NCBI RefSeq assembly: GCF_026183735.1
Contig: NZ_JAPFRE010000027.1
Coordinates: forward strand, 327,703-391,702
Length of the DNA stretch: 64,000 bases
DNA from: Alteromonas sp. ASW11-130
GTDB lineage: Bacteria; Pseudomonadota; Gammaproteobacteria; Enterobacterales; Alteromonadaceae
Reading direction: 5' to 3'
In this document: piece after piece, positions 20,645-29,118 of the stretch
Numbering within the stretch: position 1 is the first letter of the stretch
Layout of the letters: each line of letters begins with the position of its first letter
Notes under the pieces: model-generated
Told to the model about the DNA's origin: nothing
The model's database searches: none
What the model saw: the letters and a program-made list of their open reading frames with translations, nothing else
Program-made: the position numbers and the translations under genes

Positions 20645-21493
20645 TTGTTAAGTTATAAACATATTTTCCATGCTGGTAATCATGCCGATGTAATAAAGCA
20701 CCTTTGTTGGCTAGGGGTGATTTCTTATCTCAAAAATAAAGATAAACCCTTTACGCTTTTCGATACGCACGCTGGTGCTGGACTCTATCCCCTGGATAGT
20801 GAACAAGCGCAAATGAATAGCGAATTTAAAACGGGTATCAGCACGGTTATCCACGCCACTTTCGCTTCTGATCTTTTAACACAATACCAAAGTTTATGCG
20901 CATCATATTGGGATGACTATAGTTATCCCGGATCGCCGCTTTTAGCCGCAAACCTGCTACGTCTGAAGGACAAATTACAGGTTATGGAGCTACATCCGAA
21001 TGAAGTAACCAACTTAAAAAATACACTAAAACAATTTACGGACAGTAAAAAGGCGCACGTTCATCACCGGGATGGTTTAGAAGGTTTGGTCGCAATGGTG
21101 CCTCCTCCTTCGAAACGAGGCGCGGTGCTAATTGATCCCCCTTATGAAAGAAAAGAGGAATATCAGGCGGTAGTGAAGAGTGTTTCTACCACGCTTAGAA
21201 AGTGGCGGAACGCGCAAATTATTATCTGGTATCCACTATTGTCAGATAGAGCGAAAGGAAAAACTGGATTAAGTGAACGATTAGTTGATGATATCGTAAA
21301 ACTAAAATGTGAAACCTTGACCGTGGAACTTATAGTCGACCAAAAATCCAGTGACACCGGTATGTATGGTTCAGGCGTGTGTATTGTCAACCCTAGCTGG
21401 GGGATAGACAAAAGCTTAAGTGAAGCGCTTGATGAATTTTGTCAAATTGCAACACCGGCGGTCAACCGAATTCAGTGGTATAACAGGCAGTAG
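20645..21493 (+). CDS. rlmJ: 23S rRNA (adenine-2030-N6)-methyltransferase RlmJ
   Basis: Methylates A2030 of 23S rRNA using S-adenosylmethionine. The 282-residue protein begins MLSYKHIFHAGNHADVIKH, the signature N-terminus of RlmJ/ComJ. This requires a TTG start codon at 20645, and no ATG would give the conserved end. DTHAGAGLY is the SAM-binding loop and LIDPPYE the catalytic DPPY motif of N6-adenine methyltransferases. A protein-kinase gene starts 4 bases after the stop codon, so the two may be co-transcribed. Confidence 0.93.
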   Translation: MLSYKHIFHAGNHADVIKHLCWLGVISYLKNKDKPFTLFDTHAGAGLYPLDSEQAQMNSEFKTGISTVIHATFASDLLTQYQSLCASYWDDYSYPGSPLLAANLLRLKDKLQVMELHPNEVTNLKNTLKQFTDSKKAHVHHRDGLEGLVAMVPPPSKRGAVLIDPPYERKEEYQAVVKSVSTTLRKWRNAQIIIWYPLLSDRAKGKTGLSERLVDDIVKLKCETLTVELIVDQKSSDTGMYGSGVCIVNPSWGIDKSLSEALDEFCQIATPAVNRIQWYNRQ

Positions 21494-21497
21494 CGGT

Positions 21498-23327
21498 ATG
21501 CCCAATCCCAAAGCGCTAAAGCACTTTTATATCCCTGAAGAGCAGTCGATCTATCTACTTTCCCATCAGGATGCCAAAAAATTAAAGGACTGGGTTGCCT
21601 TATGCATGGAGCAACTCACACACTTAGGATATCGTAAAATTCATTACATAGGAAAAGGTGCCTTTGGTTTTGTATTTGGCGGAGAAACACCAAACGGACA
21701 GCATCGGGTGTTTAAGTTTTCTCGCATCAACCTACCGCAACATGTACAGGATCGGCTCGAAGAAGAAGCCTTCATGCTTTCTCACGTCAACCATGAGCAA
21801 GTACCCGGCTTGGTCGAATTTCAGCACGTAGGAAAGCAATCAATATTAGTTATGCAAAGGGCGTTGGGCAAAGATCTGGAACAGGTCAGTTTAGAGCAGG
21901 GGCCCCTTTCTCCGCGAATAATAGTGAAGATTGCGGTACAACTCGGGGAAATACTGCTTACGCTGAAGAAGCATGAGGAAAAGGGGGCATTTAAACCGCT
22001 GGTGCATGGTGATATCAAGCCTTCTAACCTTGTATGGAATGAAGTATTAGAAAAAGTTGAATTGATCGACTGGGGGTCTTCAGTATTTGCACAAATGGAT
22101 GAGACCGGCCAGTTTATCGGTAACAATGTGATGGATTTGATGTCGGGAGACATGCAACAAACCAATGCGCGTTTAGGTGATATCTATTTTATAGGTGATG
22201 AGCAATTAAATGGCGCCTTATCATCTCCTCGTTTTGATGAGCAGGGCTTAGCAAGTACCCTCTACGCGCTTGCTTCAGGACAATCGTGTCGCTTCGGCAA
22301 AAATGTTATTACCCCTGAATCTCTAGGATTGCCGAAATTATTCGCTAATATTCTTGCCAATATGCTAAGTGACGACGTGAGAAAACAGCGGCAGGGCGGA
22401 GATTATTTTTTCAATAACTTGCATGTATTAAAGCATCTCGTTTTTAGCGAAAACGATAGCCAGAAAAGCGCTTCATTAATACCAACCTGGCTGGGACACA
22501 GTGATAAAAGTATAGAAACGGTAGTATATAGTTCTCGAAAATCTTTTCTTCGATTACGGAATGACGAGCACGAAAAAGAACTTAACTACATCAATGATGC
22601 GCAATTTGATCGCTATTACAAAAACTATATGCAAGGTATGGGCGCCACTGAAAAGGCATTCATCGCTGCTGTTAGTAGACTTGGACGCTATCCGGTAGTA
22701 GGCGGAGTTGTCATAAGATGGGAAGCCGACGGTATCTACGTGGATTCAAGCTTAAATCTTTATAATGAAAGTGTGAAAACTGCGTTTGAGCTAGCGGTGA
22801 ACAATGTCATCTATTTGGCTAGGGCAATTCATCGACAAGGTGTATTTAAATGTTGTATGTTCAATGCAAAAGATACCCTGCATATAGAAAGAATGATGCC
22901 AAGCGAGCCCTTTGTGCCATCTGATGCTTGTCATATCCCTTTTGAATTATCAGCCCTTTCCGTTACACATGATCAAAGCCGTACCCATTCTTATTTTGAA
23001 GACGGCCAGGATCCGGACGAATTACTGCAATTACCTGAGGTGATGATAACGCTATTGAAAGAGCTGAATCGGATCCATCATACAGGTTGCATCATTTTCG
23101 AAGCATTACCCACCCACTTGAAGATCCACAGTTATTTTATGTTACTTGATCATGAAAGTGAGGGTAGATTTAAACAATTATTGGAACAAATAGTGAAAGC
23201 CGTGCCGCGCATAGAAGGGTTGGGTATTTCGGGTTTTATGAAGCTTCCTTATAAAGACACGCGACATTTTGATCACAAAGCCCAACTTCCAGAAAAGTAT
23301 TATCCTCGCAATCCGAGGGCATGTTAA
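21498..23327 (+). CDS. Atypical serine/threonine protein kinase with an unassigned C-terminal half
   Basis: A 609-residue soluble protein. Residues about 40-300 form a protein-kinase domain: glycine loop GKGAFGFVFG (52-61), ATP lysine K73 (VFKF), catalytic loop HGDIKPSNLVW (H170, D172, K174, N177) and metal site DWGSS (D191). HGD replaces HRD and DWG replaces DFG, variations seen in many bacterial kinase-like enzymes, and all residues needed for phosphotransfer are kept. Residues about 330-609 form a second region in which I see no known domain, and there is no membrane segment. I start it at the ATG at 21498, 4 bases after rlmJ, because an upstream in-frame start would lie inside rlmJ. The substrate is unknown. 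Confidence 0.78.
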   Translation: MPNPKALKHFYIPEEQSIYLLSHQDAKKLKDWVALCMEQLTHLGYRKIHYIGKGAFGFVFGGETPNGQHRVFKFSRINLPQHVQDRLEEEAFMLSHVNHEQVPGLVEFQHVGKQSILVMQRALGKDLEQVSLEQGPLSPRIIVKIAVQLGEILLTLKKHEEKGAFKPLVHGDIKPSNLVWNEVLEKVELIDWGSSVFAQMDETGQFIGNNVMDLMSGDMQQTNARLGDIYFIGDEQLNGALSSPRFDEQGLASTLYALASGQSCRFGKNVITPESLGLPKLFANILANMLSDDVRKQRQGGDYFFNNLHVLKHLVFSENDSQKSASLIPTWLGHSDKSIETVVYSSRKSFLRLRNDEHEKELNYINDAQFDRYYKNYMQGMGATEKAFIAAVSRLGRYPVVGGVVIRWEADGIYVDSSLNLYNESVKTAFELAVNNVIYLARAIHRQGVFKCCMFNAKDTLHIERMMPSEPFVPSDACHIPFELSALSVTHDQSRTHSYFEDGQDPDELLQLPEVMITLLKELNRIHHTGCIIFEALPTHLKIHSYFMLLDHESEGRFKQLLEQIVKAVPRIEGLGISGFMKLPYKDTRHFDHKAQLPEKYYPRNPRAC

Positions 23328-23387
23328 TCTAATCAGGCGCTGTTACGTTTTTAATCTTGTACTAACTAATAAAAAGAGAGTGAATTC

Positions 23388-24248
23388 ATGAGCGATGTGA
23401 AGCTTGCTTCATTATTTGAATTAGAAAAAATCGAAAAGGGACTTTATAGAGGCCAAAGTTGGGATCTAGGTTTCAGGGCATTGTTTGGTGGCCAGGTGTT
23501 AGGTCAAGCATTGGCTTCAGCTTACCAGACAGTAGAATCGGGAAGAGTAGCTCATTCATTCCATTCCTACTTTTTGATGCCAGGGGACGCGAAAAAACCT
23601 GTCGTATATGATGTAGAATTAGTTCGAGATGGCCGAAGCTTTTCCGCGCGCCGGGTAAAAGCCATACAAGATGGTAAAAACATTTTTTACATGACGGCTT
23701 CATTTCAAACACCGGAAGAAGGTGCAACGCACCAAAGTGCGACCATGCCAGAAGCACCTGACGTCACTACACTTCAGTCAGACATCGAATTTTATGAAGC
23801 AAATTTCGATAAAATTGCGCGCCCACTCCAAGAAGCATTAAGTTACCACCGCCCGGTGGATATACGTACGGTTGATGCTGCAAACGCTTATCAATCAAAA
23901 AGGCGTGAGCCTACTCGTTATATTTGGATGCGGGCGCGAGAACCTCTAGGTGATTCAAATACATTACATCAAGCCGCATTATCTTACGCATCGGATTACC
24001 ATTTTTTAAGCACCTCTTTGCAACCGCATGGAATATCGCTGTTAGATAAAAATTTACGAATTGCCACCATTGACCATGCCATGTGGTTCCATCGTAAGGT
24101 AAATTTCAATGAATGGTTACTTTACGCAATGGAGAGCCCTTTTTCTGGAAGTGCCAGGGGGATTGTCAAAGGTCAGATTTTCAATCAGCAAGGTGAGTTG
24201 ATTGCATCCACGATGCAGGAAGGTTTAATGCGTTTGGTAGGCGAGTAA
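23388..24248 (+). CDS. tesB: Acyl-CoA thioesterase II
   Basis: Hydrolyses medium- to long-chain acyl-CoA to free fatty acid and CoA. The 286-residue protein is a double hot-dog fold, as in E. coli TesB (also 286 residues). GLYRGQSWDLGFRALFGGQVLGQALASA and HSFHSYFLMPGD mark the first half. The second half has LSYASDYHFL (catalytic Asp), ATIDHAMWFHR and MQEGLMR (catalytic Gln region). GAGAG precedes the ATG. The next gene starts one base after its stop codon, so the two are probably expressed together. Confidence 0.94.
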   Translation: MSDVKLASLFELEKIEKGLYRGQSWDLGFRALFGGQVLGQALASAYQTVESGRVAHSFHSYFLMPGDAKKPVVYDVELVRDGRSFSARRVKAIQDGKNIFYMTASFQTPEEGATHQSATMPEAPDVTTLQSDIEFYEANFDKIARPLQEALSYHRPVDIRTVDAANAYQSKRREPTRYIWMRAREPLGDSNTLHQAALSYASDYHFLSTSLQPHGISLLDKNLRIATIDHAMWFHRKVNFNEWLLYAMESPFSGSARGIVKGQIFNQQGELIASTMQEGLMRLVGE

Positions 24249-24249
24249 A

Positions 24250-24789
24250 GTGATTTACGAAATTGGTGAAAAGAAACCGACACTGGCAGAGGGTATTTTT
24301 ATCGCCCCAGGAGCGCATATCATTGGCGATGTGAATATTTATTCGCAAGCCAGTATATGGTTTAACGCTATTATACGGGGGGACTGCGATAGTATCACTA
24401 TTGGCGAAAAGTCTAACATTCAGGATGGGAGTGTGTTACACACGGATGAAGGTATTCCTTTGATATTGGGTGAGGGAATAACCGTGGGACATAAAGCGAT
24501 GTTGCACGGATGTGAAATTAACGATTACACCCTCATAGGTATCAACACGGTTGTGCTTAATCACGTTAAGATTGGGAAATTTTGTATCATTGGGGCGAAT
24601 ACGCTTATTACAGAAAATACCGAAATACCTGATTATTCTTTAGTCGTTGGATCACCTGGTAAAGTTATTCGAAAACTAGACCCAACAATTGAGACCAAAC
24701 TAAAAGCTTCTGCCATGCATTACGTCGACAGTGCCAAGCGTTATCGAAAAGAACTCAATAGTCTGGTGGATCCTACCGTTTTTGTTTAA
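24250..24789 (+). CDS. Gamma-class carbonic anhydrase-like protein (YrdA/PaaY family)
   Basis: A 179-residue left-handed beta-helix built from hexapeptide repeats. The zinc-binding histidines expected of the family are visible in VLHTDEG, VGHKAMLHGCEI and the following coil. Proteins of this group include carbonic anhydrase-like YrdA and the thioesterase PaaY; catalytic activity differs between members and cannot be read here. The start is GTG at 24250, one base after the tesB stop codon, with the site GGCGAG inside the end of tesB. Coupling with tesB may hint at a role in acyl-CoA turnover, but the arrangement could be accidental. Confidence 0.88.
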   Translation: MIYEIGEKKPTLAEGIFIAPGAHIIGDVNIYSQASIWFNAIIRGDCDSITIGEKSNIQDGSVLHTDEGIPLILGEGITVGHKAMLHGCEINDYTLIGINTVVLNHVKIGKFCIIGANTLITENTEIPDYSLVVGSPGKVIRKLDPTIETKLKASAMHYVDSAKRYRKELNSLVDPTVFV

Positions 24790-25094
24790 GACCAATATAT
24801 AAAAGGTTTTTACGTTGTTGGGAGGGAGAATAATTGAATAGCGATTCTTTCTCAGAAACGTCTCTATGTTAATTGAAGTAGGGGAGTAAATTCCTTAAAT
24901 AAAGTAAAGATGAAATGGCAGAGCATTATTAGCGTGTTTCAATAGATTGGTTTCGAAGACCCTCTGCTTCCCTAACGTTGGGAGATAGTAAAACCGCAAA
25001 AACGATGAGGTGGTGCGCGATACTTTTCGTTAATTACCTACAAAGATATTTCGCAATAAGCGCGTTTACATAGAAAGTGGAATTTTTCGGCTGA
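24790..25094. other. Non-coding stretch left of the small-RNA candidate
   Basis: About 300 bases without an open frame of note. No repeat or tRNA-like element is seen. It would receive any read-through from the small RNA on the minus strand and from the carbonic-anhydrase-like gene on the plus strand. Confidence 0.4.
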
Positions 25095-25199
25095 TAAAAA
25101 ATGCCCAGAACAGAGTTCCGGGCCTAGGGGAATGGCTCATTGCTGAGCCGTGCGCTAACTTTTGCAAGGGAGAGATTCATGCAAAATTTTTTACAACGG
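25095..25199 (-). ncRNA. Candidate small regulatory RNA with C-rich loop
   Basis: On the minus strand, about 105 nucleotides with three successive hairpins. Hairpin 1 pairs TTTTGCA with TGCAAAA (25160-25186) and exposes a 13-base loop containing TCTCTCCCT, complementary to Shine-Dalgarno-like sequences. Hairpin 2 is GGCTCA-GCAA-TGAGCC (25134-25149). An unpaired TTCCCCT follows. Hairpin 3 is a 9-bp stem with a 3-base loop (25103-25123) followed by six T residues, a typical rho-independent terminator. A promoter-like sequence lies immediately upstream. There is no open frame. I cannot match it to a named family, and expression is inferred from structure only. Confidence 0.6.
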
Positions 25200-25205
25200 A
25201 AAGTT

Positions 25206-25234
25206 ATCATAGAACATTATTGAGCAAGTTATAA
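25206..25234 (-). promoter_or_regulatory. Putative promoter of the small RNA
   Basis: On the minus strand a -10 box TATGAT (25206-25211) is preceded, with a 17-base spacer, by TTATAA (25229-25234) as a weak -35 box. A start about 7 bases downstream, near 25199, would give an RNA that contains all three hairpins. Confidence 0.5.
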
Positions 25235-25530
25235 ACTGTTTTTTACGAATTTAATTTTTTATTTTCGTAATTTTAACGCAAGTTACAAATAATGCCTGTG
25301 AATACAATGGGTTAAAAAATGGTCAGACAAGCCAAAAAGATACCGATTATTTGTCCACAAGATCTACACAGAATACTTACAGGATAATACCTGCGTCATA
25401 TGTCAAGTATAGAATGGAAATTATTTTCTTATATTCACCGCGCTTATTGTTGAAATGGATTACTTGTTTGCAGATAAATATGTTGCCAAAATGAGATAGA
25501 ACTTAATTGAAAAGCAAAAAAGGCTATAAC

Positions 25531-26649
25531 GTGACAGATTTTAAAACGTTTGTACCACCCACTCGTACTTTGATGGGGCCTGGTCCATCAGATGTAAGCC
25601 CCAGAGTATTGAATGCGCTTGGTCGTTCTACTATAGGCCATCTTGATCCTGCTTTTGTTTCGTTAATGGATGAAACCAAAGCTTTGCTCCAATATGCGTT
25701 TCAAACTAAAAATACGCTGACCCTTCCTGTTTCTGCACCGGGCTCCGCCGGTATGGAAGCCTGTTTCGCCAATCTTATTGAACCGGGCGATAAAGTTATA
25801 GTGTGTATCAATGGCGTTTTTGGCAAACGTATGCAGGAAAATGTAATCCGTTGTGGAGGGAGAGCGATAGCTATTGAATCGCAGTGGGGTAATCAAACCA
25901 GTTTTGACGAGCTTAAAACTGTGCTAGAAGCGAATGCCGACGTTAAAGCTGTGGCGATGGTTCACGCAGAAACGTCCACTGGTGTACGAAATGATGTGGA
26001 ACCACTATGTAAGTTGGCGAAACAATATGGCTGTTTAACCATTGTTGATGCAGTTACTTCACTTGCGGGTATAGAGCTAAATGTCGATGCCTGGCAAATT
26101 GACGCTATTTATTCTGGCTCGCAAAAGTGTTTAAGTTGCATTCCCGGTATATCTCCCGTGTCTTTTAGTAATCACGCAGTCGAAGCCATTAAAAAGCGAA
26201 AACATCCTGTGCAAAGTTGGTTTTTGGATATGAGTCTTATTATGGGCTATTGGGGCGAGGGAAAACGTGCCTATCATCATACCGCGCCAGTTAATAGCAT
26301 TTATGCCCTGCACGAATCTTTAGGTATATTACGTGAAGAGGGGCTTGAAAACGCATGGGGTAGGCATAGAAGATTACATGAGAAACTTGTGAAAGGGTTA
26401 GAAGCATTAGGTCTAGAAATGCTAGTAGCGCCTCAAGCCAGACTGCCACAATTAAATACCGTCTGTGTACCTGAAGGCGTAGATGAAGCAAGAGTCAGGA
26501 CAGAACTTTTAGATAAATTTAACCTGGAAGTAGGCGCCGGGTTGGGTGCCCTTGCTGGTAAGGTATGGAGAATTGGCCTTATGGGGCATGGTTGTTCTGA
26601 TCGGAATGTCGACTATTGTTTAGCCGCTTTTAGTTCTGCCTTACGCTAA
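25531..26649 (+). CDS. Alanine-glyoxylate / serine-pyruvate type aminotransferase
   Basis: PLP-dependent class V aminotransferase of about 372 residues, related to alanine-glyoxylate and serine-glyoxylate transaminases. Conserved features: LMGPGPSDVSPRVLNA and TIGHLDPAF at the N-terminus, SAPGSAGMEA (cofactor phosphate region), VDAVTSLAG (PLP ring Asp) and SGSQKCLSC, where the Lys forms the PLP aldimine. WRIGLMGHGC near the end binds the substrate carboxylate. I prefer the GTG at 25531 (MTDFKTFVPP) because it gives the usual N-terminus. A TTG at 25507 would add 8 atypical lysine-rich residues. It is monocistronic. The true amino donor and acceptor cannot be decided from sequence. Confidence 0.88.
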   Translation: MTDFKTFVPPTRTLMGPGPSDVSPRVLNALGRSTIGHLDPAFVSLMDETKALLQYAFQTKNTLTLPVSAPGSAGMEACFANLIEPGDKVIVCINGVFGKRMQENVIRCGGRAIAIESQWGNQTSFDELKTVLEANADVKAVAMVHAETSTGVRNDVEPLCKLAKQYGCLTIVDAVTSLAGIELNVDAWQIDAIYSGSQKCLSCIPGISPVSFSNHAVEAIKKRKHPVQSWFLDMSLIMGYWGEGKRAYHHTAPVNSIYALHESLGILREEGLENAWGRHRRLHEKLVKGLEALGLEMLVAPQARLPQLNTVCVPEGVDEARVRTELLDKFNLEVGAGLGALAGKVWRIGLMGHGCSDRNVDYCLAAFSSALR

Positions 26650-26975
26650 GACAAATAGCATTTACTTTTTTTACCGATAGATGGCCCCACAACCTTAGTT
26701 TCTTTAACTACGTTTGTGGGGGGCGTTGTGTCGTGACTTCATGCTATTTACGCGCTCAGAATGCACATACGTTAAAATTTAATCAAAGACCTCAACTTTT
26801 CTGCTGAACTATTCTTTTATAAATGAACTGCGTATCTGTTAGTTCATTCCCGTTAGCGGTTAGCTACTTTTTAATTAACTTTGACGTTTTCATGTTGACG
26901 ACACGGGCAATGCGTCACTATGCTAACGCCTAACAGTATAGGGACCGTGACACAAAGTAACTAAAAGGCATGTTT
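26650..26975. other. Intergenic stretch with one hairpin
   Basis: No gene is seen. An 8-bp inverted repeat, CCCCACAA (26685-26692) with TTGTGGGG (26714-26721), spans a 21-base loop 36 bases after the aminotransferase stop codon. It has no adjacent T-run, so its role as a terminator is doubtful. The remainder should hold the promoter of the SIMPL-domain gene. Confidence 0.35.
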
Positions 26976-27671
26976 ATGTTAAAAGCATTTTCGCTTTGGT
27001 TTTCCATTTTATTTGTTCTCGTTTCCAGTCAGGCGTGGGCGCATAATGAGGGCAGTAACCAGCCAACTATTCACGTACAAGGCAGCGGAATGGTTGATGT
27101 AATGCCGGATGCATTTTCAATAACATTTATTCTTGAGCAAAAAGGACAGGTTGTTTCCAAGTTAAATGAGCGTATAGAAACCGACTTGACCAATGTTATT
27201 GAGTTTTTATTAAAACAAGGCGTTGAGTCTAATCAGATTCAATCCATGCAGGTAAGGTTAACCCCCCGCTATGAATCTACTCCACAAGGTCATCGGGAAA
27301 ATGGGTTTGTATTATCTCGAGAAGTAACCGTCCTGCATAAGAAGCTTAGTGATTACGATAGACTCATAGACGGCATGTTATCCCGGGGTGTAACGCGTAT
27401 TCAACAATTCGATTTTGTTATTACTGACCAAGCGTCCTATTATAAGCAAGCGTTGACTGCTGCGGTAAAGGATGCCAAACAAAGAGCGCAATTGCTGAGT
27501 AAAGAATTGGACGCAAAACTAGGTGCGGTAGTCCAAATTTCTGAGACCGGTGGGTATGCACCCGTTCATCAATCGAAATACCGTATGGCGCAGGCTGAAT
27601 CTTCACCCTCCTTACCGGGGCAACAATCAGTTTCTGCCAGGGTTAACGTAACTTTTTCAATACATAAGTAA
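26976..27671 (+). CDS. Periplasmic SIMPL-domain (DUF541) protein
   Basis: A 231-residue exported protein related to E. coli YggE. It has a signal peptide of about 22 residues ending in SQAWA, followed by a SIMPL domain (about 30-230). The family's features are visible: IHVQGSGMVDVMPDAFSITF at the start, LTPRYE in the middle, and AVKDAKQRAQLLSKELDAKLGAVVQISE near the end. Members have been linked to oxidative stress and envelope functions, but no biochemical activity is established. I choose the ATG at 26976 because AAAGG lies 7 bases upstream; an ATG six bases earlier is too close to that site. msrC begins 14 bases after its stop. Confidence 0.85.
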   Translation: MLKAFSLWFSILFVLVSSQAWAHNEGSNQPTIHVQGSGMVDVMPDAFSITFILEQKGQVVSKLNERIETDLTNVIEFLLKQGVESNQIQSMQVRLTPRYESTPQGHRENGFVLSREVTVLHKKLSDYDRLIDGMLSRGVTRIQQFDFVITDQASYYKQALTAAVKDAKQRAQLLSKELDAKLGAVVQISETGGYAPVHQSKYRMAQAESSPSLPGQQSVSARVNVTFSIHK

Positions 27672-27685
27672 GAGAGTACATATCT

Positions 27686-28141
27686 TTGTTAAATGATTTT
27701 TATCAACGCTTAGTGAAACAAGCAGATAGCCTGGTGGCAGGCGAACACGATTTGATCGCAAATATGGCAAATATCAGTGCATTACTATTTACCCAATTAG
27801 AGGATGTGAACTGGGCCGGTTTTTATTTGTATAAAGAAGAACAATTGGTGTTGGGTCCTTTTCAGGGCAACCCCGCTTGCATCAGGATTCCGATGGGTAA
27901 GGGGGTCTGTGGCACTGCTGCTGAAAGCCGCGAAACCCTCGTCGTCGAAGATGTTCATAAGTTCGAAGGACATATAGCTTGCGACTCAGCATCTAATTCG
28001 GAAATTGTTATTCCGTTAATTGTAGGCGATACTTTATTTGGTGTACTTGACATTGATAGCCCTAGCATTGGGCGTTTTTCAGAGGTAGACAAAGCGGGGC
28101 TTACCGCTATTGCAGACAGTTTAATGGCGACGCAATCGTGA
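27686..28141 (+). CDS. msrC: Free methionine-(R)-sulfoxide reductase (GAF domain)
   Basis: Reduces free L-methionine-(R)-sulfoxide, part of oxidative damage repair. The 151-residue protein is a single GAF domain. Three cysteines, Cys65 (PACIRI), Cys75 (GVCGTA) and Cys99 (IACDSAS), have the same spacing of 10 and 24 residues as the three redox cysteines of the E. coli enzyme, the third being the usual catalytic one. DVNWAGFYL and GPFQG are also typical. It starts with TTG at 27686, preceded by AGAGAG. The stop codon overlaps the GTG start of the next gene (GTGA). Confidence 0.92.
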   Translation: MLNDFYQRLVKQADSLVAGEHDLIANMANISALLFTQLEDVNWAGFYLYKEEQLVLGPFQGNPACIRIPMGKGVCGTAAESRETLVVEDVHKFEGHIACDSASNSEIVIPLIVGDTLFGVLDIDSPSIGRFSEVDKAGLTAIADSLMATQS

Positions 28142-28428
28142 AGCAGAATGTGGATGTACAAGTGGTGTTAGCCACGCCGGCGGATATGGAAGATTTTTTT
28201 GATGATGCCTCTGAGGCAGCAGAACAATTTAATTTTATTGTTCATGTTTTGTACGACCGTGCCGATGAAGATATAAGCGCATCGAGCATGGACCGTTTAT
28301 TTCAATATTGTTGGGAAACCTGGCATCGTTATCCAGATTTAACAGACATTGATGAAGATGAATTGATAGATTGGGTTGACCACACGTTGGCAACTTGGGA
28401 TGATGCAGGTAACCAAGATAATTTGTAA
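28138..28428 (+). CDS. Small acidic protein of unknown function between msrC and proQ
   Basis: I do not recognise a family. The 96-residue chain is very acidic, with repeated Asp and Glu (for example DIDEDELIDWVDH) and many aromatic residues (FQYCWETWHRYPDL), and no signal peptide or membrane segment. The GTG start overlaps the msrC stop codon, and proQ begins about 17 bases after its stop, so it lies inside a tight msrC-proQ-prc run. Composition suggests a soluble helical protein that might bind a basic partner such as ProQ, but that is speculation. The overlap with msrC supports it being real. Confidence 0.7.
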   Translation: MKQNVDVQVVLATPADMEDFFDDASEAAEQFNFIVHVLYDRADEDISASSMDRLFQYCWETWHRYPDLTDIDEDELIDWVDHTLATWDDAGNQDNL

Positions 28429-28445
28429 TTGATATAGAATAATTG

Positions 28446-29117
28446 ATGGAAGAAGCACAACAAAAATTTTCGAACAGTAAAGAAGTTATCGCTTATTTAG
28501 CAGATAAGTTTCCAAACTGTTTCTCTTTAAAAGGGGATGCCAAGCCACTGAAGATTGGTATTTTTCAGGAATTGGCATCTCGACTAGAAGAAGACGAGCG
28601 TGTAAGTAAGACTTTATTGAGGTCGACCTTACGCCATTACACTAATAGCTGGCGTTATTTGTACAGTATCAAGGAAGGGGCATATCGGGTTGACCTGGAT
28701 GGCAATCAAGATGCGCAGATCGAAAAAGAGCATGCAGAACATGCACGGCAGCAATTAGACGAGAGTAAAGAAAAAGCTGCACAACAAAGAAAAGCCCAAA
28801 ATAATGGCGCTTCTCAAAAGCAGAACAACAGGCAGAAAGAAAAGACTTCAACAACATCGTCACCTGCCAAACGCAATGTTGAAGGAAAAAAGGGAACTAA
28901 ATTTAAATCAAGCAGACCAACTAAAACACCGCCGCCAAAATTAACTGAGAATGATTTGCACGCTGGCACCGAGGTAACAGTAAAATTGGGTAAAGCACCT
29001 ATGCATGCTGTAATTACCGAAGTAGCTAAAGATGGTATTCATGTTCAGTTGGATTCAGGCATGGTAGTAAAAGTCACTTCAGAGACTTTACGTTTGGCAA
29101 GTTCCAAGAGGTCGTAA
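28446..29117 (+). CDS. proQ: RNA chaperone ProQ
   Basis: Global RNA-binding protein of the ProQ/FinO family that binds structured 3' ends of sRNAs and mRNAs. The 223-residue protein has the FinO-like domain (about 1-120; LADKFPNCFSL, PLKIGIFQEL, LRSTLRHYTNSWRYLYS, GAYRVDLDG), a basic Lys/Gln/Pro/Ser-rich flexible linker (about 100-165) and a Tudor/SH3-like C-terminal domain (about 168-223; GTEVTVKLGKAPMHAVITEV). I start at the ATG at 28446; a TTG precedes it in frame. The prc gene starts one base after its stop codon, as proQ and prc are adjacent in other gammaproteobacteria. Confidence 0.94.
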   Translation: MEEAQQKFSNSKEVIAYLADKFPNCFSLKGDAKPLKIGIFQELASRLEEDERVSKTLLRSTLRHYTNSWRYLYSIKEGAYRVDLDGNQDAQIEKEHAEHARQQLDESKEKAAQQRKAQNNGASQKQNNRQKEKTSTTSSPAKRNVEGKKGTKFKSSRPTKTPPPKLTENDLHAGTEVTVKLGKAPMHAVITEVAKDGIHVQLDSGMVVKVTSETLRLASSKRS

Positions 29118-29118
29118 A

